Shown: one piece after another, positions 17,622 through 27,378 of the stretch
How the letters are laid out: each line of letters begins with the position of its first letter
Position numbering within the stretch: the first letter of the stretch is position 1
From: Cytobacillus gottheilii
Lineage (GTDB): Bacteria > Bacillota > Bacilli > Bacillales > Cytobacillaceae
Assembly (NCBI RefSeq): GCF_900166665.1
Contig: NZ_LT800494.1
Coordinates: forward strand, 1,321,766 to 1,370,766
DNA: 49,001 nt
Direction of reading: 5' to 3'
The notes under the pieces: generated by a model
Told to the model about the DNA's origin: nothing
What the model saw: the letters and a program-made list of their open reading frames with translations, nothing else
Database searches by the model: none
Made by a program: the position numbers and the translations under genes

Positions 17622-18272
17622 ATGGAAGAGTATATGATCATTATTTTCAGAACGATCTTCTTGTATGGATTAATTTCCGTCATCTATCGATTGATGGGAA
17701 AGCGGGAAATCGGCGAACTGAGTGTACTGGATGTAGTTGTCTCAATTATGCTGGCAGAGTTAGCCGTAACGGCCCTGGAGCAAACAAAATCTTCACTGTT
17801 TAAAAATGTGCTTCCTATGCTCATCCTGCTGCTGCTGCAGGTTACATTTGCTTACATATCACTTAAAAGCAAGAAGTTTAGAGATGTAGTGGACGGAAAA
17901 CCAACGATAATTATAAATAATGGCAAAATAGATGAGTACGCCATGAAAAAGCAAAATTACAATTTTGACGATCTGCTCCTTCAGCTGCGTGATAAAGACA
18001 TTGCTCTTATTTCAGATGTTGAATTGGCAGTTCTCGAATCTTCTGGCCATTTATCCGTTTTCACGAAAAAAGCTGCTAAAAATGGTGTGACCTGGCCGCT
18101 AATTCTAGATGGAGTCATACAATATGAGCATCTTGAAAGTATAAATAAAACAGACGAATGGCTGCTGAAGGAGTTAGGTGAGAGAGGCTACCACGGCATA
18201 GAAGACATATCATTTTGCAGCTTTGAAAGCGGGCGTTTTTATATTGATATAAAAAATGAAATTGAGAAATAA
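17622..18272 (+). CDS. yrbG: YrbG-like DUF421 membrane protein
   Basis: A 216-aa protein of the YetF/YrbG family (DUF421). Three membrane helices occupy residues 5-80 (LYGLISVIYRLMGKREIGEL, VVVSIMLAELAVTALEQ, LLLLQVTFAYISLK); the rest is a cytoplasmic alpha/beta domain (GKPTIIINNGKIDEYAM, FDDLLLQLRDKDIALISDVE). The molecular role is not established; relatives are linked to spore or stress phenotypes. I choose ATG 17622 after AAGGGGG rather than the upstream start at 17580, giving the usual length. Downstream come a 52-bp tandem array and then a terminator, so the array is probably transcribed with this gene. Confidence 0.85.
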   Translation: MEEYMIIIFRTIFLYGLISVIYRLMGKREIGELSVLDVVVSIMLAELAVTALEQTKSSLFKNVLPMLILLLLQVTFAYISLKSKKFRDVVDGKPTIIINNGKIDEYAMKKQNYNFDDLLLQLRDKDIALISDVELAVLESSGHLSVFTKKAAKNGVTWPLILDGVIQYEHLESINKTDEWLLKELGERGYHGIEDISFCSFESGRFYIDIKNEIEK

Positions 18273-18383
18273 GGCTAGAACTGTGTTGAAAAGCTTAGGG
18301 GGACAGCAGGAAATAATAGACATGTCATGTGTTAGCACGGGGACTGAGATAACCTTGCCAGGACCATTATGTAAGTAGCGAAA

Positions 18384-18665
18384 AAGGAGGGAAATACCCC
18401 TCTAAAATCTAGAATTTGGAAAATAGAGTCGTGAAAAGCGGAGAAACACTCTTCTGGAATCTAGAATTTGGAAAAAGGAGTCGTGAAAAGTAGAGAAACA
18501 TCCCTCTGAAATCCATAATTCGGAAAAAGGAGTCGCGAAAAGGGGAGAAACATCTCTCTGAAATCTAAATCTAGAATTTGGAAAAAGGAGTCGCGGAAAG
18601 AGGAGAAACACCACTCTGAATACCATAATTTAGAAAATAGAATCACGAAAGGAAGAGAAACTAAA
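18384..18665. repeat. 52-bp intergenic tandem array, first copy
   Basis: The motif GAGAAAC recurs at 18441, 18493, 18545, 18603 and 18655, with a related GGGAAAT at 18389. Steps are 52, 52, 52, 58 and 52 bp; the long step is explained by a 6-bp duplication (AAATCT). Each unit also has AATTTGGAAAAAGG and AGTCGTGAAAAG, with 10-25% divergence between units. A 52-bp period is not a multiple of three, so open frames through the array on the minus strand are not evidence of coding. It sits between the yrbG stop codon and its terminator. Confidence 0.9.
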
Positions 18666-18673
18666 TAAATAAT

Positions 18674-18721
18674 CCCAAACCATCAGCAATGATCTCCTGT
18701 CTAATGGTTTGGGGTTTTTTT
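18674..18721 (+). terminator. Rho-independent terminator beyond the 52-bp array
   Basis: CCCAAACCAT (18674-18683) pairs with ATGGTTTGGG (18704-18713), followed by seven T residues. It closes the yrbG transcript after the array and may also slow minus-strand transcription from spoVB. Confidence 0.85.
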
Positions 18722-18844
18722 AACAACAAAGGGTCCTTAGCTTTTAGCGGGAGGGAGATAGGTCCGAGTGTCTGCAACACATATAGTCTATTTCCTCTGA
18801 TTCCTAAACGAATGTATAAATGAAAATATCCAGAACCTCTTTCA

Positions 18845-20404
18845 TTACTTCGATGCGAAGACGGCTAAAAATCGGCCAATCAGGGGAATTTGGCGCAATT
18901 CGTGTTTACTTAGTAATCCAAAGAGCAGCAGCAGAATGAAGTAAACTATTACGATTACGAAAATGCAGATGATGATTGAAAACAGCATTGGAGACTCGTG
19001 CAAATGTGGATATGTAAAGTATCCAGCCCATCCTGAAAGTCCCATGATTATAAAAGTTTTCAAATAATCGCGTACATGAAATGTAAAAGAAATCTTTTTC
19101 AAGATCGTCGCTAAATGCAGCAGGGTTACAAGGACGAAACCTACGAGCATTCCAATAGCCACGCCATTAATTCCAAACGCCGGCTGACTGGCAAGTGCGA
19201 AAATAACAGCGATTTTAACAACGGCTCCAATCAGACTGTTAATCATAGCAGCACGGGCATGGTCCAATGCCTGCAATGCTGCCTGAAGGGGGCCTTGGAA
19301 AAAGTATAATAAGAAGAATGGTGCCATTAATTTGATAAAGCCAGCTCCTGTCGACGAATCGTATAGAACGTTCATAAGCGGTTCTGCTAAAACATATAGG
19401 ATTACCACAGCTAGTCCGCCTGAAATGAATACAAATTTTAGGGCTTGCTGAAGTCTATATTCAATAAGCTTCATATCCTTTTTTGAATAAGCCTCGCTAA
19501 TTGCAGGTACCAATGATGTTGACAGGGCATGTGTAATAAAGGATGGAAGCATTAATAGTGGCATTGCAAAGCCGGTTAGCGCACCATAGCTCTGCGTTGC
19601 TGCAATCGTTGCAACCCCTGCCAGTGCTAGACTGTGTGCTACGACAATAGGCTCAAAAAACCAGGCGAGTGAACCGATCATCCGGCTTCCTGTGGTTGGC
19701 AATGCTACGCGCATAAGTTCTTTGAACGTTGATTTCCCAGATTGGATATATTGAAAGAATTGCTTGCGGACACGGAATTTCTTTTTTAATTTAAAAGCAG
19801 TTAATAAATAGGCTAATGAAACAAGTTCTCCTACAACAGAAGCGAGCATGGCTCCTGCTGCAGCATATTCGATCCCATAGGGAAGGAATGCCGTGGTCAT
19901 AGCTGCAATTAACGTAATCCGAACAGCCTGTTCAAGCAATTGTGAGTATGCTGCTGGCTTCATATTTTGTTTTCCCTGGAAATAACCGCGAATCACAGAA
20001 GAAACCGCTATAATCGGAACAACGGGTGCGATGGCGAGTAAAGGCAAATGTGTTCTTGGATCTGTAAAAAGTGTTTCTGATAAATAAGGAGCAAGGATGA
20101 TTAAAGCAGGAGTAAAAATAAGTGATAATGAGATTGTTGTAGCTAAAGAAACTACAAGAATTTTTTTTGTTTTACGTGCGTCGCCTACTGCTTCAGCTTC
20201 AGCTACATATTTGGAAATGGCTACAGGAAGACCAAGCTGGGTAATCGTGACGGCAAGGATAAAGGTTGGATATGCCATCATATATAATCCAACACCCTCG
20301 GCTCCTATTGACCGGGCAATAACAATGCGATTGATAAATCCGAGAACTCTAGTAACTAACCCTGCTGCCAGCAGGATCATGGTACCTTTTAAAAATTTAG
20401 ACAT
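18845..20404 (-). CDS. spoVB: SpoVB, MOP-superfamily flippase of cortex synthesis
   Basis: SpoVB is a multidrug/oligosaccharidyl-lipid/polysaccharide (MOP) exporter made in the mother cell and needed for spore cortex formation, probably moving lipid-linked peptidoglycan precursor across the membrane. The 519-aa product has about 14 membrane spans; typical segments are KGTMILLAAGLVTRVLGFIN, GLPVAISKYVAEAEA, VIRGYFQGKQNMKP and LPSFITHALSTSLVPAISEA. Length agrees with the family. The ATG follows GGGAG. Its order between yrbG and comN matches B. subtilis. Related paralogues such as Amj and MurJ-type proteins are the main alternative, but N-terminal sequence and context favour SpoVB. Confidence 0.93.
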   Translation of the reverse strand: MSKFLKGTMILLAAGLVTRVLGFINRIVIARSIGAEGVGLYMMAYPTFILAVTITQLGLPVAISKYVAEAEAVGDARKTKKILVVSLATTISLSLIFTPALIILAPYLSETLFTDPRTHLPLLAIAPVVPIIAVSSVIRGYFQGKQNMKPAAYSQLLEQAVRITLIAAMTTAFLPYGIEYAAAGAMLASVVGELVSLAYLLTAFKLKKKFRVRKQFFQYIQSGKSTFKELMRVALPTTGSRMIGSLAWFFEPIVVAHSLALAGVATIAATQSYGALTGFAMPLLMLPSFITHALSTSLVPAISEAYSKKDMKLIEYRLQQALKFVFISGGLAVVILYVLAEPLMNVLYDSSTGAGFIKLMAPFFLLYFFQGPLQAALQALDHARAAMINSLIGAVVKIAVIFALASQPAFGINGVAIGMLVGFVLVTLLHLATILKKISFTFHVRDYLKTFIIMGLSGWAGYFTYPHLHESPMLFSIIICIFVIVIVYFILLLLFGLLSKHELRQIPLIGRFLAVFASK

Positions 20405-20429
20405 TCTGCTCCCTGCCTTCTCAAATTAC

Positions 20430-20458
20430 GTATAATGCTATACAATTATCTATATGCA
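20430..20458 (-). promoter_or_regulatory. Possible sigma-E-type promoter of spoVB
   Basis: On the minus strand, CATTATAC (near 20437) lies about 13 bases after a GCATATAG element, resembling the sigma-E pattern of an ATATT-like -35 and a CATACAAT-like -10. spoVB is sigma-E dependent in B. subtilis. The match is imperfect. I see nothing else in the 320-bp spoVB-comN gap. Confidence 0.3.
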
Positions 20459-20724
20459 GGAGAGTGGACAAAGCATGACAAGCTTTTTTAACAGTATTAG
20501 ATCTTAAGAGTCTCTTTTTTCTATCGATGCTTTTTACATAACTTTTAAATCGCATCATCCGCTGCTGATTACCGGAACATCCTAAACTAGTACAACCTCC
20601 ATTTCATTTTCGGCTGAAAAATAAACCTCTTCAGCACTCTGGATGGTCAATAGAAGGATCAACAATAATGAGGAGCGAATTTGATCATGTAATTAAATGT
20701 AATTAAAATGGAGGCGTTGCTATT

Positions 20725-21018
20725 TTGAAAAGTAATCATCCCTATGATTCCTTTCGTCAACAAGTTAGTCCGGCATTGCAGGTGAAGCTAGATGAAATTC
20801 AGTTTTATGGCTATGGAAATGTTAACGAAGATGAGTTCTGGTCATTTCTTACAAAGAAAAAATGGCGTAAACCAAAGGAAGAAGTCAAATTATTCGAAAT
20901 AATTGAAGATATTATGGCTGTTAAGGCTGGGGAATACATCAACTATTCAACAGTGGAAGCCTTAAGGGGAAGTGATTTATCCTTAAGTGAAGAAGAGTTG
21001 AAAAGTCTTTTTAAGTAG
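20725..21018 (+). CDS. comN: ComN (YrzD), post-transcriptional regulator
   Basis: A small 97-aa protein matching ComN of B. subtilis, which promotes comE competence mRNA accumulation and is recruited to the septum and poles by DivIVA. The protein is largely helical and charged; recognisable segments are PALQVKLDEIQFYGYGN, EFWSFLTKKKWRKPKEE and LFEIIEDIMAVKAGEY. It starts with TTG about 10 bases after GGAGG. The position between spoVB and secDF is the same as in B. subtilis. I recognise the family but cannot show its function from sequence. Confidence 0.85.
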   Translation: MKSNHPYDSFRQQVSPALQVKLDEIQFYGYGNVNEDEFWSFLTKKKWRKPKEEVKLFEIIEDIMAVKAGEYINYSTVEALRGSDLSLSEEELKSLFK

Positions 21019-21177
21019 TTTAGTTGGCATCGTTATCAGATGAATTAAGGAATATAAGGCAATAATGGATCGATAGATAATCTTTGCTCCAAAGTATGAA
21101 GAAAAGTCTTTGTGCAAAAGGACTTAAATCACTTTGTATAGCGCTTTTGTACAAGCCTTTTTCCGTCAATAGTCAAA

Positions 21178-21206
21178 TTGACAGCTATCTTTTTCTGTTT
21201 CATAAT
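21178..21206 (+). promoter_or_regulatory. Sigma-A promoter of secDF
   Basis: A perfect TTGACA (21178-21183) is separated by 17 bases from CATAAT (21201-21206). The predicted start near 21213 leaves a 60-nt leader before the AAGGAGG of secDF. The existence of this promoter argues against the longer ORF that begins at 21084. Confidence 0.8.
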
Positions 21207-21272
21207 GGGTATTATATTGGAATCATAGGTCTAATGCCTTTACTGGCACTATTTAAGGAGGATTTATACATA

Positions 21273-23534
21273 ATGGTCAAACGCAGTAGAATCCTTTCAT
21301 TCTTCCTCATTGTTTTATTGCTTGGAAGCTTGATTGGCGTGACATCAAAAGATATTTTAAACAATATTAAACTCGGTCTTGATCTGCAGGGCGGATTTGA
21401 AGTTTTATATGAGGTAAAGACTGAGGATGGCCAAGAAGTGACGCAGGACATTTTAAACAGTACTGTGCAATCACTTGACCGAAGAATTAACGTGCTCGGT
21501 GTTAATGAGCCAAGTATTCAAATTGAAGGCGATAATCGTATTCGTGTTCAACTTGCAGGAGTTACAGACCAAAATGAAGCACGGGAAATTCTTTCAACAA
21601 GTGCAAAACTTTCATTTCGTGATGTAAACGATGTGCTGATGATGGATGGCTCTGACCTTGTCGAGGGCGGAGCGAAACAATCGTTTGACGAAAAGGGTCA
21701 GCCAAATGTATCGATTCAATTAAAGGATGCAAATAAGTTTAAAGAAGTAACAGAACAGATTGTGGCGATGGCGCCAAATAATCAGCTTGTTATTTGGCTG
21801 GATTTTGAAGAAGGTGTCAATAGCTACCAGGAAGAGGCTACGAAAGAAGACCCAGCGTTTCTTTCAGCACCAAACGTAAGAGAGGTTTTTAATACTGATA
21901 CCGTTACAATTGAGGGGAACTTTACATTAGATGAAGCGCAAACATTGGCCGATTTGCTTAGTGCAGGTTCATTGCCGGTTGAACTTACTGAAGTTTTCTC
22001 TACGTCAGTAGGAGCTCAATTCGGTGAACAGGCATTAGAGAAAACAGTTGTCGGCGGAGTCGTCGGTGTTGGAGCGATCTTCCTCTTTATGATTGCTTTT
22101 TACCGCTTCCCAGGATTGATTGCATCGATCACATTAACAGTATATTTATTTATCACTTTGCTTATTTTTGACTGGCTAAATGCGGTTATGACACTGCCGG
22201 GAATTGCCGCCCTTATTCTCGGGGTCGGAATGGCTGTCGATGCAAATATTATTACGTATGAAAGAATTAAGGAAGAAATCAAGGTTGGCCGTTCAATTAA
22301 GTCCGCATTCCAAGTGGGCGGAAAAAACTCGCTTTCGACCATTTTTGATGCAAACCTGACCACATTACTTGCAGCTGCTGTCTTATTTATATATGGGACA
22401 AGCTCGGTTAAAGGTTTTGCAACAACCTTAATCATTAGTATCCTTGTTAGCTTTATTACTTCTGTCTATGGAACTAGATTATTGCTGGGGCTTTGGGTAA
22501 ACAGCAATCTATTTAATAAGAAACCAGGCTGGTTTGGTGTTAAAAAGGATGAAATTAAAGATATAGCGGAAAATTACGATACACTTGATTTGCCTTCTAA
22601 GTTTGATAAAATCGACTTCGTGAAGAATAGAAAGAAATTTTTCCTATTATCGGGAGCGATGGTTATTGCAGGCATCATTGTATTAAGTATCTTCCGTTTG
22701 AACTTGAGTATTGATTTCTCTAACGGAACTAGAATAGAGCAGCTTGCTGAACAGCAGATCACCGCAGGGGAATTCAGCGAACAGCTTGAGGCTGTAAATA
22801 TTACTACTGATGATATCGTTATTTCTGGCGATGAAAATAATATTGCAGTTGCCAGAACGACAGATGTTCTAAGCCAAGATGAAATTGCAGAAGTAAAAGA
22901 TCAGTTCCAGGAAATTTATGGCGCAGAACCTAATATAAGCACCGTTTCACCAGCAGTTGGGAAAGAAATTGCCAGAAACGCCTTGATTGCTCTTGGGATT
23001 GCTTCCATTGGAATTATCCTGTATGTAACAATTCGCTTTGAAATTAAAATGGCTGTGGCATCCATTATTGCGCTGCTGCATGATGCATTCTTTATCATCG
23101 TTGTCTTTAGTATGACAAGACTAGAGGCCGACTTAACCTTTATTGCGGCTGTGTTAACCATTATTGGATATTCAATTAATGATACGATTGTAACCTTTGA
23201 CCGAATTCGGGAAAATATGGTTAAAAAGCGTAAAATTAAAGAATTTGCTGAACTAAAAGAAGTTGTTAATAAGAGCTTAAGACAAACGTTAGGACGCTCG
23301 TTAAATACTATTATTACAGTTGTGCTGGCTGTAGTAGCTTTGCTGATTTTCGGCAGCGAAGCAATCAGAAACTTTAATATTGCCTTGCTCATCGGCCTAA
23401 TCGCTGGTACGTACTCTTCTATCTTCCTTGCCGCACAGATTTGGCTTGACTGGAAAGGAAAAGAGCTTAAACAAAAAGGTGTATTAATTACGTTTAAAGA
23501 AAAGAAAAAAGAGACCGATGAACCACAGGTTTAA
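21273..23534 (+). CDS. secDF: SecDF, fused protein-export membrane protein
   Basis: SecD and SecF are fused into one 753-aa protein that uses the proton gradient to complete Sec-dependent protein export. It has twelve membrane spans in two halves. The SecD half has the first TM, a large external domain (GLDLQGGFEVLYEV, then ILSTSAKLSFRDV) and the TM4 motif GVGMAVDANIITYERIKEE; the SecF half has the equivalent LSIDFSNGTRIEQ, AVLTIIGYSINDTIVTFDRI. I choose ATG 21273, preceded by AAGGAGG and promoter-consistent; the frame stays open upstream but those 63 residues do not resemble SecD. A terminator follows at once. Confidence 0.96.
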   Translation: MVKRSRILSFFLIVLLLGSLIGVTSKDILNNIKLGLDLQGGFEVLYEVKTEDGQEVTQDILNSTVQSLDRRINVLGVNEPSIQIEGDNRIRVQLAGVTDQNEAREILSTSAKLSFRDVNDVLMMDGSDLVEGGAKQSFDEKGQPNVSIQLKDANKFKEVTEQIVAMAPNNQLVIWLDFEEGVNSYQEEATKEDPAFLSAPNVREVFNTDTVTIEGNFTLDEAQTLADLLSAGSLPVELTEVFSTSVGAQFGEQALEKTVVGGVVGVGAIFLFMIAFYRFPGLIASITLTVYLFITLLIFDWLNAVMTLPGIAALILGVGMAVDANIITYERIKEEIKVGRSIKSAFQVGGKNSLSTIFDANLTTLLAAAVLFIYGTSSVKGFATTLIISILVSFITSVYGTRLLLGLWVNSNLFNKKPGWFGVKKDEIKDIAENYDTLDLPSKFDKIDFVKNRKKFFLLSGAMVIAGIIVLSIFRLNLSIDFSNGTRIEQLAEQQITAGEFSEQLEAVNITTDDIVISGDENNIAVARTTDVLSQDEIAEVKDQFQEIYGAEPNISTVSPAVGKEIARNALIALGIASIGIILYVTIRFEIKMAVASIIALLHDAFFIIVVFSMTRLEADLTFIAAVLTIIGYSINDTIVTFDRIRENMVKKRKIKEFAELKEVVNKSLRQTLGRSLNTIITVVLAVVALLIFGSEAIRNFNIALLIGLIAGTYSSIFLAAQIWLDWKGKELKQKGVLITFKEKKKETDEPQV

Positions 23535-23541
23535 GTTATTC

Positions 23542-23580
23542 AAAATACCTCTGTCCTGCAAAATGGACAGAGGTATTTTT
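23542..23580. terminator. Rho-independent terminator after secDF
   Basis: A 15-bp perfect stem, AAAATACCTCTGTCC with GGACAGAGGTATTTT, has an 8-nt loop and is flanked by A and T runs, so it can work in both directions. It lies 8 bases past the secDF stop codon. Confidence 0.93.
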
Positions 23581-23679
23581 ATCTGTTTCTGAAGTATATT
23601 AATTGTAGAGTCAGTGTTTTATTAGTCCTTATAATGTGGTAAATGGAATAGATCAGTGATTTAAGAAAGGTGGATAATC

Positions 23680-23991
23680 ATGAAAAATCAATGGGCCTTA
23701 TTACTAGGTATTGTATTTGCACTAATTGTTGCTATATTTGCTGTCATCAATGTGGATCCAGTCACAGTCAATTATTTATTTGGAGAAAGTGAATGGCCGC
23801 TTATTTTAGTCATTCTCGGTTCTGTTTTAATGGGCGGAATCATTATTGGTTCTGTTGGGATTGTACGCATCTATAGTCTGCAAAGGGAAATTAAACATCT
23901 TAAAAAGGAAAAAGAGGCTCTGCAGCCAAATACAGCAAAAAAAGAACCTGTAAAAGCAGAGAAAAAGCCTAAAGAAAGTACGCAAAGCTGA
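23680..23991 (+). CDS. LapA-domain (DUF1049) membrane protein, YrvD-like
   Basis: A 103-aa protein with two membrane helices (about residues 5-25 and 40-62) and a short basic coiled tail rich in Lys and Glu (SLQREIKHLKKEKEALQ). INVDPVTVNYLFGE between the helices is the LapA/DUF1049 signature. In Gram-negative bacteria LapA acts in lipopolysaccharide assembly, which cannot apply here; in Bacillaceae the function is unknown. The position between secDF and recJ is that of yrvD in B. subtilis. The ATG follows AAGGTGG. A TATAAT at 23630 may be its -10 element, with no good -35. Confidence 0.8.
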   Translation: MKNQWALLLGIVFALIVAIFAVINVDPVTVNYLFGESEWPLILVILGSVLMGGIIIGSVGIVRIYSLQREIKHLKKEKEALQPNTAKKEPVKAEKKPKESTQS

Positions 23992-24021
23992 ACGGAAAAC
24001 CTCCTCGTCCAGTCTATAGTA

Positions 24022-24050
24022 TTGAAACAAGCTAACCCCTCTTGTATAAT
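24022..24050 (+). promoter_or_regulatory. Sigma-A promoter of recJ
   Basis: TTGAAA (24022-24027), a 17-base spacer and a perfect TATAAT (24045-24050) give a strong match. The expected start near 24057 is only about 16 bases upstream of the recJ ATG, leaving just room for the GAGGGGTGA binding site. Confidence 0.75.
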
Positions 24051-24072
24051 GAAAAAGCCGAGGGGTGAATGC

Positions 24073-26463
24073 ATGTTAAAATCAAAAACACGCTGGGTAA
24101 TCCGGCAATCAGAACAAGAAAAAGTAGATATATTAGTGAAAGAGCTAAAGGTTACACCTCTAGTTGCTTCTTTACTTGTTAATCGTGGAATAGATACCGT
24201 TGAATCAGCACGGTATTTTTTATTTGAAAAAGAACAAGGCTTTCATGATCCTTTTCTATTAAAAGGGATGGACCTGGCAGTTGCCAGAATAAAAGAGGCC
24301 ATTGCCAAGGAAGAACAAATCCTTATTTTTGGAGACTATGATGCCGATGGAGTCACCAGTACAACTGTGATGATGACTGTATTGCGTGATCTGGGTGCAA
24401 GGGTAGAATACTATATTCCGAACCGATTTACAGAAGGGTACGGTCCAAATGTGCCTGCGTTTGAATATGCAGCCGACATCGGTGTTAAGCTGATTATTAC
24501 AGTTGATACCGGAATAGCTGCGATCAATGAAGCGAAGGCAGCTAAAGATCTTGGGCTCGACTTAATTATTACCGATCACCACGAACCGGGACCTGAGCTT
24601 CCTGAAGCTTTAGCCATTATTCATCCAAAGCTTGAAGATAGTGTATATCCGTTCCAGGACCTGGCAGGAGTTGGTGTTGCTCTTAAGGTAGCGCATGCTT
24701 TATATGGGGATTTGCCAGAGCATTTGCTTGAAATTGCCGCTATTGGTACAATAGCCGATTTAGTTCCTCTTAAAGGAGAAAATCGCACCATTGCCAAAAT
24801 AGGGATTAAGAAATTAAGAGCAACGAAATTCATTGGCCTCCAGGAACTTTTAAAACGAGGCAATATTGAGGCTGCTGGTATCGATGAAGAGACAATTGGT
24901 TTTTTCATAGGTCCGCGTTTAAATGCCGCTGGAAGACTGGATAGTGCAGATCCGGCTGTTGCTCTGTTATTAACAGAGGATCGCGTGGAAGCAGAAGCTA
25001 TTGCTGAAGAGATCGACAATATGAATAAAGAACGCCAGAACATCGTGAATGAAATTGCACAGCAGGCGATTGAAGAAGTTGAAACAAATTATAGCATTGA
25101 CGAGCATCCAGTGATTGTAGTTGGAAAAGAAGGCTGGAACGCTGGTGTAATCGGAATCGTTGCTTCAAAGCTGGTCGAAAAGTTTTACCGCCCTGCCATA
25201 GTATTAAGCTACGATCCTGTTAAAGGACTGGCGAAGGGTTCTGCCCGCAGCATTGCAGGGTTTGATTTATTTAAGAACCTTTCAGAATGCAGAGATATTC
25301 TTCCTCATTTCGGCGGACATCCTATGGCTGCAGGGATGACATTAAATACTTCAGATGTGGACGAACTGAGAGAGCGTCTGAAAGAACTTGCAGATCAGCA
25401 GCTGACAGAAGATGATTTTGTTCCTGTTACCACGTTGGATCAGCGAGTGCATTTGGCTGAAATTGATTTAGCCTCCATTCAAGAGCTGAACATGCTGGCA
25501 CCATTTGGAATGGGCAACCCAAAGCCAAAGGTTGTCATAGAAAAAGCGGGCATTAAATCAATCAGAAAAATTGGTGCCAATCAAAATCATTTAAAAGTAA
25601 CACTTGAAAATGATGATGCACACTTGGACGGGATCGGATTTAGTCTTGGACATCTGTATGATCACATTTCACCAGATGCCTCCATTAATGTGATTGGCGA
25701 ACTCTCCATCAACGAATGGAATAATATTAAAAAGCCGCAAATTTTCATTCATGACGTCGCAGTTGAAGGATGGCAGCTTTTTGATATAAGAGGAATAAAA
25801 AATCCTGCCAAGCTGCCTGTTGGTTTAAAGCAGACTGCGATTAAATGGATTGTTTTTAATGAAGAAAATGTTGAGTCTATTAAGCAATTTGCTAATGGTC
25901 CTATTGCCTTTATCTCGACTCTAGAAGAAGCACTGAAGACGAGTCTTTCTGAAGACCCGATTATTCTAGCCGACCTTCCCCCATCAAAGGCTCTGCTCTC
26001 AGGGTTATTGCAGGGCAAACAGCCAGGCAGAATATATACATTATTTTATAAACAGGATAGTGATTTCTTCAGCACCATGCCGAACCGTGATCATTTTAAA
26101 TGGTTTTATGCATTTTTAGCGAAAAAAGGTCCTTTTGACTTGAAAAAGCACGGAAACGACTTAGCCAAACACAAAGGGTGGAGCAGAGATTCAATAGATT
26201 TTATCTCAACAGTGTTTTTTGAGCTAGATTTTGTTACAATAAAGAGTGGAGTTATTTCTCTACAAAATACAGCCAATAAACGTGATTTGGCAGATTCACA
26301 GACATACCGGCAAAAGCAGGCATCATATGAGCTTGAAAGCGATTTGCTATACTCATCTTATAGCCAGCTAAAGAGCTGGTTTGATGAAGTGATCTCAGGA
26401 TCTGTGGAATCCGAGGAGGAAATGGGTAAGAATGGACTTGAAACAATACATTACAATCGTTGA
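24073..26463 (+). CDS. recJ: RecJ, single-stranded-DNA-specific 5'-3' exonuclease
   Basis: RecJ degrades single-stranded DNA from the 5' end in recombination and mismatch repair. The DHH-family metal site is visible in [12 protein letters not shown] (Asp88, Asp90), TVDTGI (Asp145) and TDHHEPG (Asp168, His169, His170); the DHHA1 motif [13 protein letters not shown] lies near residue 420 and the OB-fold domain follows. The 796-aa product also carries the C-terminal extension seen in Firmicute RecJ. I start at ATG 24073 after GAGGGGTGA; the earlier ATG at 24022 overlaps the promoter. The 3' end overlaps apt by 32 bases. Confidence 0.95.
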   Translation: MLKSKTRWVIRQSEQEKVDILVKELKVTPLVASLLVNRGIDTVESARYFLFEKEQGFHDPFLLKGMDLAVARIKEAIAKEEQILIFGDYDADGVTSTTVMMTVLRDLGARVEYYIPNRFTEGYGPNVPAFEYAADIGVKLIITVDTGIAAINEAKAAKDLGLDLIITDHHEPGPELPEALAIIHPKLEDSVYPFQDLAGVGVALKVAHALYGDLPEHLLEIAAIGTIADLVPLKGENRTIAKIGIKKLRATKFIGLQELLKRGNIEAAGIDEETIGFFIGPRLNAAGRLDSADPAVALLLTEDRVEAEAIAEEIDNMNKERQNIVNEIAQQAIEEVETNYSIDEHPVIVVGKEGWNAGVIGIVASKLVEKFYRPAIVLSYDPVKGLAKGSARSIAGFDLFKNLSECRDILPHFGGHPMAAGMTLNTSDVDELRERLKELADQQLTEDDFVPVTTLDQRVHLAEIDLASIQELNMLAPFGMGNPKPKVVIEKAGIKSIRKIGANQNHLKVTLENDDAHLDGIGFSLGHLYDHISPDASINVIGELSINEWNNIKKPQIFIHDVAVEGWQLFDIRGIKNPAKLPVGLKQTAIKWIVFNEENVESIKQFANGPIAFISTLEEALKTSLSEDPIILADLPPSKALLSGLLQGKQPGRIYTLFYKQDSDFFSTMPNRDHFKWFYAFLAKKGPFDLKKHGNDLAKHKGWSRDSIDFISTVFFELDFVTIKSGVISLQNTANKRDLADSQTYRQKQASYELESDLLYSSYSQLKSWFDEVISGSVESEEEMGKNGLETIHYNR

Positions 26464-26944
26464 AGATTGGCCAAAACCAGGAATTCGTTTTAAAGATATT
26501 ACAACTTTAATGGATAATGGTGAAGCATATAAATATGCAACTGACCAAATCGTTGAATATGCAAAAAAACAAAACATTGATCTTGTTGTAGGCCCAGAGG
26601 CGCGTGGCTTTATTATCGGCTGTCCTGTAGCTTATTCTTTAGGAGTAGGTTTTGCACCAGTTCGTAAAGAAGGCAAACTTCCAAGGGAAACAGTCAAGGT
26701 TGATTATGGCTTAGAATACGGAAAAGATGTTTTAACCATCCACAAGGATGCAATTAAACCAGGTCAGCGTGTCTTAATCACGGATGACTTATTAGCAACT
26801 GGCGGTACAATCGAAGCAACAATCAAACTTGTTGAAGAGCTTGGCGGCATCGTTGCAGGCATTGCCTTCTTAATCGAATTAACATACCTCGAAGGCAGAA
26901 GCAAACTCGAAAAATACGATGTACTGACACTAATGGACTTTTAA
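26432..26944 (+). CDS. apt: Apt, adenine phosphoribosyltransferase
   Basis: Apt converts adenine and PRPP to AMP and pyrophosphate in purine salvage. The 170-aa protein starts [20 protein letters not shown], has the adenine site [11 protein letters not shown] and the PRPP-binding loop [13 protein letters not shown] (residues 115-127). It begins inside recJ, with GGAGGAAATGGG upstream, and so is probably translated in part from the recJ mRNA. In this order (recJ-apt-relA) salvage and (p)ppGpp genes are neighbours in many Bacilli. A terminator follows. Confidence 0.97.
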   Translation: MDLKQYITIVEDWPKPGIRFKDITTLMDNGEAYKYATDQIVEYAKKQNIDLVVGPEARGFIIGCPVAYSLGVGFAPVRKEGKLPRETVKVDYGLEYGKDVLTIHKDAIKPGQRVLITDDLLATGGTIEATIKLVEELGGIVAGIAFLIELTYLEGRSKLEKYDVLTLMDF

Positions 26945-26951
26945 TAAACAC

Positions 26952-26984
26952 AAAAAGAGCGCTACTTAACATGGCGCTCTTTTT
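26952..26984. terminator. Rho-independent terminator after apt
   Basis: AAAAAGAGCGC (26952-26962) pairs with GCGCTCTTTTT (26974-26984). It lies 8 bases past the apt stop codon and ends the recJ-apt transcript. Confidence 0.9.
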
Positions 26985-27201
26985 ATACATTGAAGAGCAG
27001 GTGGACAAGCGAGTAGCTCCCCGCCGTGTAGAACAAGATTTTCAAAACACTTCTAATTTAAACAGGGTTTCTGAAATGATTTATTTACTAAAAAACACCA
27101 TATATTTTCTATAATAAGTGGGTATACTAACAAATTTACACAACAAATTAGTCAAAGTTCGACATTTTTTTCGCTTTTCCATAAAAATAACAGCCAACTA
27201 C

Positions 27202-27230
27202 TTTACATTTGTCCATTTTTTTTCGATAAT
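27202..27230 (+). promoter_or_regulatory. Putative sigma-A promoter of relA
   Basis: TTTACA (27202-27207), a 17-base spacer and GATAAT (27225-27230) make a plausible promoter, giving a leader of about 140 nt. The 434-bp apt-relA gap is otherwise AT-rich with no ORF or known RNA motif that I can see. A second TATAAT at 27110 lacks a good -35. Confidence 0.5.
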
Positions 27231-27378
27231 AATAACAATCATTCTAATTTGTAACATAAACAACACTCGAATGATCCTTCACTAATTATTGTTGGTGCTT
27301 ACCCGCTCAAGTTTGCGAAGCACTGTTTATATAAACGAAAACGCAGCAGAAATAAAATTATGGGGTAAAGGTGATTCC

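Noticed and set aside
18402..18646. Open frames on the minus strand across the 52-bp array
   Set aside because: They arise from the repeats themselves. A 52-bp period shifts frame with each unit, there is no ribosome binding site and the apparent protein is only repeat translation.
21084..21272. N-terminal extension of secDF by 63 residues
   Set aside because: A strong promoter and AAGGAGG lie inside this stretch, and the residues do not look like SecD.
27289..27378. N-terminal extension of relA by 30 residues
   Set aside because: The ATG at 27379 has a good AAAGGTGA site and matches the family N-terminus; the extension has no binding site.
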